Positions 1 to 8,200 of a stretch of 22,396 nucleotides of DNA are shown here, piece by piece. The notes beneath the pieces were generated by a model that made no database searches, was not told the DNA's origin, and worked only from the letters and a program-made list of their open reading frames with translations. Location of the stretch: the NCBI GenBank assembly GCA_910584255.1, contig CAJTXV010000025.1, positions 1 to 22,396 of the forward strand, written 5' to 3'. The position numbers and the translations under genes were made by a program. This DNA is from an uncultured Bacilli bacterium (GTDB lineage: Bacteria > Bacillota_I > Bacilli_A > RF39 > UBA660). Positions within the stretch are counted from its first letter, which is position 1; each line of letters starts with the position of its first letter.

Positions 1-27
1 AACAAATGTTTCTTTTTTATTTTCCAT
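1..27 (-). CDS. 5' end of an unidentified gene running off the left edge
   Basis: On the minus strand an ATG at 27-25 is preceded by a strong Shine-Dalgarno sequence (AGGAGGG, complement of 31-37). The reading frame stays open to the window edge and encodes MENKKETFV. Only nine codons are visible, so no function can be proposed. The start is supported by the RBS and by the absence of any other use for such a strong site. Confidence 0.5.
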
Positions 28-117
28 AAACCCTCCTGAAATAGTTTGTAAGATGAAATTATCTTCTAATTACATTATTTCTAAAAATGGATGGGTCGGA
101 CAAAATTTTTCAATTTT

Positions 118-144
118 AAAAAAAAGAGACTTATGTTAGTCTCT
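118..144 (-). terminator. Intrinsic terminator for leftward transcription, formed by the left repeat arm
   Basis: Read on the minus strand, AGAGACT (complement of 138-144), loop AACATA and AGTCTCT (complement of 125-131) are followed by a run of T (complement of 118-124). This is a 7-bp stem plus U-tract and could end transcripts of the thioredoxin-like gene after they cross the element. The right arm has the same stem but lacks the U-tract. Confidence 0.6.
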
Positions 145-357
145 TCAGGCTGTAGACAAAGTCGATTTTTCAAATCGGCTTTATCACAGCCTTTTATATT
201 TCCCCCACAAAAGCATAAAAAAAAAGCAAATTTAGGGATTAAGTACCTGATATTTACTCTTATTTAGACATTTTTAACCACTTTGAGTTTATTAAAATGT
301 AAATTTTTTCAAAATAGGTAGTTTGTCAACAATCTGAAGAGACTAACATAAGTCTCT
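125..357. mobile_element. MITE-like or IS-remnant element with 36-bp terminal inverted repeats
   Basis: The stretch 125-160 is repeated in inverted orientation at 322-357 with only three mismatches, and the outer 24 bases (125-148 versus 334-357) match perfectly. Each outer arm is itself a hairpin: AGAGACT, a six-base loop, then AGTCTCT. The interior has no plausible ORF. It holds another strong hairpin at 148-191 (GGCTGT/ACAGCC outside, an 11-bp AAAGTCGATTT/AAATCGGCTTT stem inside with one G-U pair). These palindromic ends are reminiscent of IS1182-type ends, but that family assignment is from memory. No clear target-site duplication is visible. Apart from this element the gap 28-356 holds nothing recognisable. 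Confidence 0.55.
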
Positions 358-758
358 TATTTAATAAAATTACTAGCTCTAAATTTTTCGATAATTCTTT
401 TTTCAGATACATTTCCTTCAATCCGAGCAGTTGCTGTTTCCTCTTCACCATTGGTATAAAAAATAATGGTTGGTGTTGCACCTACTGCTAATGAATCATT
501 TTCTTCTTGCGATAGTTTCTTTATATCAATAAATTTTACTTCTACTTTATATTTTTTTGTAATTTTTTGTAATTTTGGGCGAATTCCTTTACAAGCAACA
601 CAATCGTTTTTCATGACTTCTAAGACGAAGGTTTCTTTATTTTTTATTAATTCTTGATATTCTTTATAGGAAATCTCATGAATGTAGTTTTTACCACATC
701 CAGTACTTACCATAATTCCTAAAATTAATACAAATAGCATGATTCCATATTTCTTCAT
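357..758 (-). CDS. Thioredoxin-like lipoprotein
   Basis: 133 aa. The N-terminus has a lipoprotein signal: hydrophobic residues 6-16, then a VSTGC lipobox with Cys21 as the predicted lipid attachment site. A thioredoxin fold follows, with a CVAC redox motif at residues 53-56 and a Thr-Pro pair at 95-96 corresponding to the cis-proline loop. It is therefore expected to be a membrane-anchored extracytoplasmic thiol-disulfide protein. The acidic CxxC dipeptide (Val-Ala) does not settle whether it acts as oxidase or reductase. It is divergent from the pilus-like locus that begins 150 bp away, whose products are Cys-rich, which suggests but does not prove a role in their folding. The stop codon abuts the repeat element at 357. 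The RBS (GTGAGGT on the minus strand) is moderate. Confidence 0.8.
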   Translation of the reverse strand: MKKYGIMLFVLILGIMVSTGCGKNYIHEISYKEYQELIKNKETFVLEVMKNDCVACKGIRPKLQKITKKYKVEVKFIDIKKLSQEENDSLAVGATPTIIFYTNGEEETATARIEGNVSEKRIIEKFRASNFIK

Positions 759-784
759 ATATTACCTCACAATTTCTATTATCA

Positions 785-814
785 AATTTATCACTTTAAA
801 ACTATAATTGTCAA
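785..814 (-). promoter_or_regulatory. Possible promoter of the thioredoxin-like gene
   Basis: On the minus strand a perfect TTGACA (complement of 809-814) is followed after 18 bases by TAAATT (complement of 785-790). The -35 is perfect and the -10 is weak (4/6). It lies about 27 bases upstream of the ATG at 758, giving a short leader that includes the GAGG ribosome binding site. Confidence 0.4.
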
Positions 815-845
815 TCTAGTTCTATCGATTTTCTAGAAAAACTTC

Positions 846-874
846 TTTTTCTTTCATTTAAAATATGCTATACT
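846..874 (+). promoter_or_regulatory. Extended -10 promoter upstream of the 906 gene
   Basis: TGCTATACT at 866-874 is an extended -10 (TG-n-TATACT). The -35 position holds only T-rich sequence (about 846-851), which extended -10 promoters tolerate. Transcription would start near 881, leaving a leader of about 25 bases with the TAGGAGGGG ribosome binding site at 891-899. This would be the first promoter of the locus. Confidence 0.55.
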
Positions 875-905
875 AAGGAAGAATAGATAATAGGAGGGGT
901 TATTT

Positions 906-2471
906 ATGGTACTTAGAAAACCATATGCATTTTTAATTAAACATTTTAAGAAGATTAATGTTTTATTACTACTTCTTGTTATTTTTGTGGCTTACCAGGA
1001 TATTAAACTTTATGGCTTTTTAAGAGATTATGTTTCTACTGCTATTTATAATAATGCATTGGATCCGATTTCAAACTATGTTACTCTTTGGGGTTTTTTA
1101 TCACTATTTATTATTTTAATTATTTCATGTACTCTGGGATATCTTTTAAAATATAAAAATAAACCTTATATCTTTTATCTATATATTGCATTATCCAATC
1201 TGTTAACACTCATTGTATTTCTCTATATGAGATATTATTTCTCACCTGGAGTTTATTCTGGCTACAGTATAGAAGCTTCTCGTAACTTAATGTATGTAAC
1301 CTTAGTTACAGTTCTTCCTTATATAGTTAGTGTTTTACTATTAATGATTCGTGCCGTTGGACTTGATTTAAAAAAATTTGGGTTTCATGAGGATAAAGAC
1401 TTTCTAGAACTAGATGAAAACGATCGTGAAGAAGTTGAAGTTGAAGTTAATTTTGATAAAGATATTATTGTTCGTAAAATTAGAAATAAAATTCGGCTAT
1501 TTAAATACTTCTTTATGGAACATAAATTTTCTTTATCAGCAATTACAATTGCAGTAGTAGTAGCTTTAACAGTTATTATTTATAATTACGTTTATGTTGA
1601 ACATAAAGTATATGGAATGAATGAAACATTTAAATCTAATAACTATAAATTTGTAATAGAAAATACTTATTTAACGGATAAAGATTATGCTGGAAATATT
1701 ATCTCAACCCAAGGTAAATATTATGTAATTCTAGATTTTAAAGTACAGAATTTGTTAAATCAGACAAGAGACTTTGATATAAAAAAATTTCATTTGTTTG
1801 TAGACGATAAATTTTATGAGCCAGATTTAAGATTTAATAATTATTTTAATGATATTGGCAAAGTGTACGAGGGAAATAGTATTGATAAAAAACAAACGGA
1901 AAATTATATATTAATTTATGAAATTGACCGTCCCTCTAAAAGTAGTAATTTTTTACTCACTTATCAAGACCTGCTCACCAAAGATAATAAAGTGATTAAA
2001 ATTAAAATTAAAGTCAGAGATCTTAGTAAGTTTGTAAATAGAGATTCCAAAAAAATGAATGAGACTTTGGAAGTACCTATTAATTTAGATGAAAAGAAAA
2101 GTTTTAATATCTCAGATTTTATTGTTACAGATTCTACAACCTATACCTATGAAAAATGTTATGTACATAATTGCCCTATTTATCAGGGAACTTTAGTAGG
2201 AAAGAATGGAAATTCTATTCTTCGTTTAAGGGGAGATCTTGGAGAAGATAGTGTAGAAAGTTTTATTAAATTTCTAAGTAAGTATGGAAAAATTCGTTAT
2301 AATATTGATGGGACAGATAAAGAAATTCCTTTGGAATTTATGTTAACTAAGGGGTATCGTGGTAAAATGATCTATTTATCAGTACCAGGAGAGTTGAAGA
2401 CAGCCATTAGGATTGAACTATTGTTTACAGTTCGAACATATCAATATGTTTATAAATTAAAAGGAGAGTGA
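906..2471 (+). CDS. Five-TM membrane protein with a large extracytoplasmic domain
   Basis: 521 aa, not identified. Four hydrophobic segments (about residues 17-35, 58-82, 87-110, 128-150) are followed by an acidic cytoplasmic stretch (165-195) and a fifth TM (207-229). Residues 230-521 are then predicted outside. The start of the outer domain, with YKFVIENTY near 247-255 and KYYVILDFKVQN near 271-282, resembles the Ig-like DUF4352-type domains of Firmicutes surface proteins, but only by eye. Two cysteines occur in KCYVHNC near residues 417-423. The TGA stop is followed four bases later by the next ATG, so it is co-transcribed with the lectin-like protein and sortase. A role as membrane platform or anchor for the surface proteins is inference. 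Confidence 0.8.
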   Translation: MVLRKPYAFLIKHFKKINVLLLLLVIFVAYQDIKLYGFLRDYVSTAIYNNALDPISNYVTLWGFLSLFIILIISCTLGYLLKYKNKPYIFYLYIALSNLLTLIVFLYMRYYFSPGVYSGYSIEASRNLMYVTLVTVLPYIVSVLLLMIRAVGLDLKKFGFHEDKDFLELDENDREEVEVEVNFDKDIIVRKIRNKIRLFKYFFMEHKFSLSAITIAVVVALTVIIYNYVYVEHKVYGMNETFKSNNYKFVIENTYLTDKDYAGNIISTQGKYYVILDFKVQNLLNQTRDFDIKKFHLFVDDKFYEPDLRFNNYFNDIGKVYEGNSIDKKQTENYILIYEIDRPSKSSNFLLTYQDLLTKDNKVIKIKIKVRDLSKFVNRDSKKMNETLEVPINLDEKKSFNISDFIVTDSTTYTYEKCYVHNCPIYQGTLVGKNGNSILRLRGDLGEDSVESFIKFLSKYGKIRYNIDGTDKEIPLEFMLTKGYRGKMIYLSVPGELKTAIRIELLFTVRTYQYVYKLKGE

Positions 2472-2475
2472 AAAG

Positions 2476-4329
2476 ATGAAAAAGGAAAAAGCAGGAACTG
2501 TAGTTAGAATTCAAAAAATAATTGTGATGTCATCGATTGGGTTATTCTTGATAATCATTGGAGCATTATCTTGGGAATTCTTTTTTTCAAGATATTATCA
2601 GTTTCAAAAACAGGAAAGTATGTTTTTAGATGGAGTAAAAAGCTATTACGATACATATCCTAGATATTTACCAAAGAAGGGAGAAACTAGGGAGGTTACT
2701 TTACAAGATTTATATGATGTTAGTAAGATTGATACTTTGTATGTTCCAGGAAGTAAAAAGCTTTGTGATACAGAAAGCTGGGTTCGTGTTTATCAAAATG
2801 AAAATGGTGACTATGAATACTTTGTAAATCTAGAATGTAATCATTTTAAGTCAAAAATTGATAGAGAAGGTCCCAAGATTGAACTGAATGGTGATCAAGC
2901 GATGGTTGTAGATTATGGAATTGAGTATAAAGATCCAGGTGTAAAATCTGTAAAAGATGATACCGATGGAAAAATGGATGTAAAAGAGGTAACTGTAGAT
3001 ACTTCGAAAGTAAATACAAATTCCATAGGAACTTATAAGGTGACTTATACCGCCTATGATAAACTTCATAATGAAACAAAGGTAACTAGAAAAGTTCAAG
3101 TAGTTGATAAATTATATTCTTTTGTTATTAGAAATACAGATGAAACAAATTATTATAATGGAGATGAAGTAAAAAACTTTGTACAATTTTCAGGAATGCT
3201 TTGGAGAATTGTAAATGTAAACCCTGATCATTCAGTCAGACTCGTTTTGGCAAATTCAAGTTCTAATGTCATATTTGGAGTTGAGGAAAAGTTTACAGAT
3301 TCTAATGTTTATCATTGGCTCAATGATTATTTCTATCCACACTTGAAAAACTCAGAAAAATATATTGTAAAAAATGCTTCTTGGTGTAGTAACCATACCA
3401 TTTATAGCTTGGAAGATATTCCTACCGAATGTAATGGAGAAACATTAGAAAGCCCTGTTGGATTATTATCCATCCGGGATTTAGTACTTAGTGATGGAAA
3501 TATAAGAGGTTCTTATCTAAATACAGGTCAAGTTTATTGGCTAATGGACCGAGTAAACAGAGAAATGATTAATATTGCAGATAGTATGGAAACGAAAGGA
3601 TTTACAGCATGGAGTGCTAGAGCTTATGGTGCTGTTCGCCCAGTGATTACTTTAAATACAGATGTTTATATTATGAGTGGTAGTGGGGAATTTACTGACC
3701 CTTATAAATTAAATGACTATGAATATGCCAAAGAAAATGAGCAAATAAAGGATCGACTCGATGGAGAATATTTCTCTTATTCAGGTTACTTATTTAGAAA
3801 AATAGATACGGACAAAGATGGAAATGTAAAGATGATTATGTCTAGTAATATGAAAAATCCAGAGACGAGAGAAGAATTTTCAATTGAATATGCCGATTCT
3901 ATTACGGAGCGTAAGTTTGATCCGAATACTCCTGGTAATGTCGGTCATACCTTAAATGAAGAGCTTTTACTTCATTTAAGTGATCAATCAATCATCAATC
4001 ATGAATATGAAATTCCAGAAATTGATATTGAACAACCATTTAACCAATGGAAGAAAACAAAAGTAAAATCTATGTTATCTCTTCCTGCTAGCTATGATTT
4101 ATTTTCTACTTATTATGCTTTAGGTGGTACTAAAGAATCTAACTTTTTATTGTTAGATTATAGTCCTAATAATGATATTACGTTTGTAAATACAGGGAAT
4201 GGGTTAGCTTTCACGATGGATCAAAATGTGTTTGGTGAAAACACTGTTAAAGTTGTTTTATATCTAAAGGGTAATTTAAAAATAGCAAGTGGAAGAGGAA
4301 CTTATTCTAGTCCATATTATATTAAGTAA
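2476..4329 (+). CDS. Membrane-anchored pilin-like/Ig/lectin-like surface protein
   Basis: 617 aa. One TM near residues 15-37 anchors an extracellular chain. Residues 48-124 form a pseudopilin-like module (YYDTYPRYLP at 57-66, then Cys97 and Cys121 around a G-x-Y-x-Y strand). Residues 133-211 match the bacterial Ig-like DUF5011 pattern, starting GPKIELNG and ending with KVTYTAYDKLHNETKV followed by VQVVD. Residues 235-411 look like a DUF6273/C-type-lectin-like module (LWRIVNV, SPVGLLSIRD, GAVRPVITL, SGSGEFTDPYKL), and a degenerate second copy follows (435-617), ending SGRGTYSSPYYIK. There is no LPXTG signal and no obvious prepilin cleavage site. The protein at 15367 shares the first and lectin-like modules. 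A role as minor pilin or adhesin is inference. Confidence 0.8.
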   Translation: MKKEKAGTVVRIQKIIVMSSIGLFLIIIGALSWEFFFSRYYQFQKQESMFLDGVKSYYDTYPRYLPKKGETREVTLQDLYDVSKIDTLYVPGSKKLCDTESWVRVYQNENGDYEYFVNLECNHFKSKIDREGPKIELNGDQAMVVDYGIEYKDPGVKSVKDDTDGKMDVKEVTVDTSKVNTNSIGTYKVTYTAYDKLHNETKVTRKVQVVDKLYSFVIRNTDETNYYNGDEVKNFVQFSGMLWRIVNVNPDHSVRLVLANSSSNVIFGVEEKFTDSNVYHWLNDYFYPHLKNSEKYIVKNASWCSNHTIYSLEDIPTECNGETLESPVGLLSIRDLVLSDGNIRGSYLNTGQVYWLMDRVNREMINIADSMETKGFTAWSARAYGAVRPVITLNTDVYIMSGSGEFTDPYKLNDYEYAKENEQIKDRLDGEYFSYSGYLFRKIDTDKDGNVKMIMSSNMKNPETREEFSIEYADSITERKFDPNTPGNVGHTLNEELLLHLSDQSIINHEYEIPEIDIEQPFNQWKKTKVKSMLSLPASYDLFSTYYALGGTKESNFLLLDYSPNNDITFVNTGNGLAFTMDQNVFGENTVKVVLYLKGNLKIASGRGTYSSPYYIK

Positions 4330-4341
4330 AAGAGGTAATGT

Positions 4342-5106
4342 ATGAAAAAACAAGATAAGAAACAAAGAAAATTTAACAAAAACAGAATGATTCTAGTAGT
4401 AATTCTTCTACTAGTCATTGGAGCGATTATTGTAGCTATTCTTCATTCAAAAGGTAAAGACTATTATTCACCAGAATCACGGGTAGAACAAGTAAAATCT
4501 ACCATTATAGAAGATAGTGAAACGATTGGATGGGTGAATGTTCAAGGAACTGATATTGATTATCCTGTAGTATATGAAACGAATTTAGTATACCAAGGAC
4601 TTAAAGATTATTTATGGGTTTCCAGTATGTATGAGGAAGGGGAAAATCGGTTGGCTATTTTTGGACATAATATCAGGAATGTTTCTAATAAACCTTTAAT
4701 TAAAGAAGAGGGACATGTACGATTTGAACAACTTTTAAGTTTTGTATATTATGATTTTGCGAAAGATAATTTATATATTCAGTATAGTCAAAATGGGAGA
4801 AATGAACTTTATAAAATTTATGCGATTGGCTTTTATGAACAAGATGATGAAGATGGATATTCTTTTAGTAGCGAAGAAGAGGTAAAAGAGTATATTAATA
4901 ATGCTAAAAAGAATAGTATTTATGATTATAAAGTTGATGTGAAGGAGGATGATTTCCTAATTTCTTTAATCACATGTACAAGATTTTTTGGTGCTGGTGG
5001 AAAAACTACTTTTAAAATTGATGCTAGAAAAGTACGTGGTCATGAAAAAGTTGATAAATATGAGGTTTCAAAAAATAAGAATTACGATGTACTTAATTTG
5101 AAATAG
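4342..5106 (+). CDS. Class B-like sortase
   Basis: 254 aa. An N-terminal TM (residues 16-34) is followed by a sortase fold. A catalytic His109 lies in IFGHN, and a catalytic Cys212 lies in SLITCTRFFG, equivalent to the TLxTC motif. Typical SrtB features include IGWVNVQGTDIDYPVV at 62-77. Sortases are membrane transpeptidases that cleave a sorting signal and link the protein to peptidoglycan or to a pilin. The third catalytic residue, an Arg about ten residues after Cys, is not where expected: K221-T222-T223 occupy that region, with R229 and R232 further on and R214 nearer. It is the last gene before a terminator, 12 bases after the lectin-like gene. No protein with a conventional sorting signal is encoded in the window, so its substrate is unknown. 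Confidence 0.85.
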   Translation: MKKQDKKQRKFNKNRMILVVILLLVIGAIIVAILHSKGKDYYSPESRVEQVKSTIIEDSETIGWVNVQGTDIDYPVVYETNLVYQGLKDYLWVSSMYEEGENRLAIFGHNIRNVSNKPLIKEEGHVRFEQLLSFVYYDFAKDNLYIQYSQNGRNELYKIYAIGFYEQDDEDGYSFSSEEEVKEYINNAKKNSIYDYKVDVKEDDFLISLITCTRFFGAGGKTTFKIDARKVRGHEKVDKYEVSKNKNYDVLNLK

Positions 5107-5138
5107 AAAGCAGATAGCGAATTTGTTGAATTGATTTT

Positions 5139-5162
5139 ACCACACGAAAGAGTGTGGTTTTT
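5139..5162 (+). terminator. Intrinsic terminator after the sortase gene
   Basis: ACCACAC (5139-5145), a six-base loop GAAAGA and GTGTGGT (5152-5158) form a 7-bp GC-rich stem followed by a T-run. It separates the 906-5106 unit from the unit beginning at 5272. Confidence 0.85.
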
Positions 5163-5219
5163 GGTGTACTTAAAGAAAAGTAAATACAATATTATTAAAA
5201 AAATTAATCAATATGGGGG

Positions 5220-5247
5220 TTCCCAAAAACAAAAATTATGGTATACT
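5220..5247 (+). promoter_or_regulatory. Extended -10 promoter of the Cys-rich protein/Tad machine unit
   Basis: TGGTATACT at 5239-5247 is an extended -10. A weak -35, TTCCCA at 5220-5225, lies 16 bases upstream. The predicted start near 5254 leaves a leader of about 18 bases that contains the GAGGAG ribosome binding site. The fit with the upstream terminator makes a new transcription unit here likely. Confidence 0.6.
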
Positions 5248-5271
5248 TATTTTAGAATAGAGGAGTGGATT

Positions 5272-8200
5272 ATGAAAAAGGGAATATATTTATTATATGG
5301 GTTCTCTGTCTTAGCAATATTACTTTCTTTTCAATCAATCAATGTTAAGGCAGTAGGAATTGCTGATTATCAGTTTCCTGATTATATTAGTGTGGATAAA
5401 AGAATTTATAAGGCTAAATGGCGTAAAAAATCAGGAGATACTTATCAAAATTTAAAAGGTGCTGAAAATGTTATAGAAGAGAATCTTACTCAGTTATCTT
5501 ATGATAATATTGCGCTTAGTTGTGTAAAATTTAAAGAGGGTGTACAGACAAAAAGATTAGATGATTCAGTGATTGCAGAAGATGTAAATGGAAATCGTAT
5601 TTCCGATTACTGTGAAAGTGGGTATTCTGTTTCTTTTGATGAAGCTTTGGAAAGTGGTGCCTTAGTCCAAGAAGATGGTGTTTGGAAATTAAAGGTCTGT
5701 GATTATTATGCTAGAGGATTAGAATCTAAAATTGGTGATATTACTCAACCAGAAAACATTGTTATGACTGAGATTGGTGGAGGAAGATATCGTATTACTT
5801 TCAAAGTTCTGGAAGAGAATCCTGGCGTTTTTATGTTTCGAAAATTAAAGTATAGTACTTATGAGGCAAATGGAATGACGCAATATCGATTTGATGATTC
5901 TGGGAATCCAGGAACTTATACAGAACATTTCGGTTCATCTCTAGATTTAGCGTTTGGAGAAAGCTTTGCCTTTCAATTCTATGTCAATGGCAACTCTGAA
6001 TTTTGTAGTTCTGAATTTGTGGCTGAATATAGAGCAGCTGCCCCTATGTATATTTCTAATCCAGTCATTAAATATACTTATGATGATGGAAGAAATATGT
6101 GTGATGTTTTAAAAAATGAATTTAGTACAGATCCAATTGCCAAAGGTATGATTCCAACTTGCTATAAAAATGTTATAAATTATGGAGAAGAAATTCCTAG
6201 TAGAGAAAGTATTATGCTAACGATTGCTCAAGTACAAGATATGATTCGCGGAAAAAGTAGTGTTCCTAAGGATACAAGTAGTGGTAGTAATATTCGAAAA
6301 TGTGAGTTTGTTAGTGGAGGGGACGGAATCAAAACAACGACTGGTGGAAATACGGTCAATACTTATAAGGCAAGTATTACGAATAAATATTTAGAATCCT
6401 CTTTAAAGTATAAATATTGGAGAGTAGAGTGTAGTGAAGAAATGACGGTTTCTTATGATGATCCAAAGGCTGTCAATGCAGGTGGTGGATTTTCTTATAC
6501 TACGATTATTACCTTGACTAGAACTTGTCATCCAGTACAAATCAAAGTGCCTGAAAAAAAATCACTCTGTGTATATTATGCGGTTTGTAACGGTAGAGGA
6601 CATGATCATTCCATAAATTGTGCTGGTCCAAATGAGGACTTTGATCAATGTATTCAAACTTGTGATGGTGGAAAGTATTCGCAAGACTGTATTGATAGTT
6701 GCTATCAAGAAGTGTATGGAAATACAGATGTTAAGACGGTCAGTTATACGGATACCAATCATTTAGGGTTATTGTCTATTTCTAATAAGCAAAAAGGAGT
6801 TGTTCCAATTACTACTTATTTTGGTGAAAATGCTTCTTCTTGTCCTCAGGAGTGTCCCGAAAAAGGAAAATTTATGAGTGGATCTAGTGGTATCAGTGGA
6901 GGAATTATTTCTAGTTGCTGTACCATTGATAATAATTCGGGTTGTAAGAGAGTAAGTAAAAAGGCGGCAGAATGTTATACAGAGCATGGACGTGCTGTTT
7001 ATTTTGATGATGGATGTAACCCAAAAAAAGGTAAGGGAAGTGTAAAATGTACTGAAATCTTAGTAACAACTGATGATTGTGCTGCGAATGCTGAAAAACT
7101 GTATTATGAAGAGGTAAAACAAGCGAAAGATGAATATAGTAGGGTTGTTGCTAGTATTCAAGGTTATACAGAAGGTGATTATAAGGATGAGGAAATTCAA
7201 ACAGGTGTGTATGATAATTATTTAAATAAACAAGTAAACTTTGGTAAAAATCAACAACCAATCACAAATGTAGCAGTTACAAATTCTACTTCTGGAGATC
7301 AAACGAGAGCAATTTCATCTGTAACGCAAGATGCAGGACAATATACAGTGACTCAAGATATGTTAAATTATACTTGGAGACAATATACAACAACAAGAAC
7401 ACAAATTGTTCACTTGACTCAATCTTACGTTTCTAATACTAGTAATCAAAAATTGGGTGTTGGGACAATTTATCAGAAAAAGACAATGAATTGTGAACGG
7501 GATGATAAGAATCATGATTTATGTACAAAATATTATAATGGTGGATATAAGTTTTATACCAATTTATTAGCGCCAACAATTAATGATTATCGTGAATGGC
7601 CATACTATAATCCTGCGAATACGGATAAAACAATTCAAAAGTTTACTGCGAAAGGTGACAAGTATGAAAACATCGATGTTGACTTAAAAAATTTTGGTTC
7701 TTGGAATCAATGGACTGTTAATATTGATTGTATTTATGGTCTGTATCAAAATTATGTAAAAGATTCAGATGATTGCGATCCTAGTAAGGATATTTGTAGT
7801 GGTGGTATTCAATACATCTACCGTGAAATTGAATTAGAAGATAACTTTCCAAATGAGCGTGATCCAAGATGGAATTGGACAGGTACGATTGATACTACTT
7901 CTGTTGATGGCAGAAGATTAGTAACAGGGGCAGCAAGATATAATACAGCATCATACAGAGGTTATAACATTGATCCACTTGCTTTAGTGAAACATATTGA
8001 AGGGAATGGTAATACCATTTATAATGTGAAAAAAGATGGCAGTGAAGTGGATTACGAATTTGTTTTAACTAGGCAAAACTTACGGAATATTCGTTCTTAT
8101 AATGCAAATGTTCAAGACTATAATAAAGATGGAAATAACAATTACTTAGACTATGATATGTCTTGTTATACAAAAAGGGTGGGTGGACAAGATATCCAAG

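Noticed and set aside
2846..3099. Two overlapping minus-strand frames within the 2476 gene
   Set aside because: Both are out-of-frame shadows of a well-supported gene, with biased Tyr/His/Leu composition and no RBS.
5131..5271. In-frame upstream start extending the Cys-rich protein by 47 residues
   Set aside because: The stretch contains the sortase terminator and the promoter, has no RBS, and would hide the signal peptide that begins at 5272.
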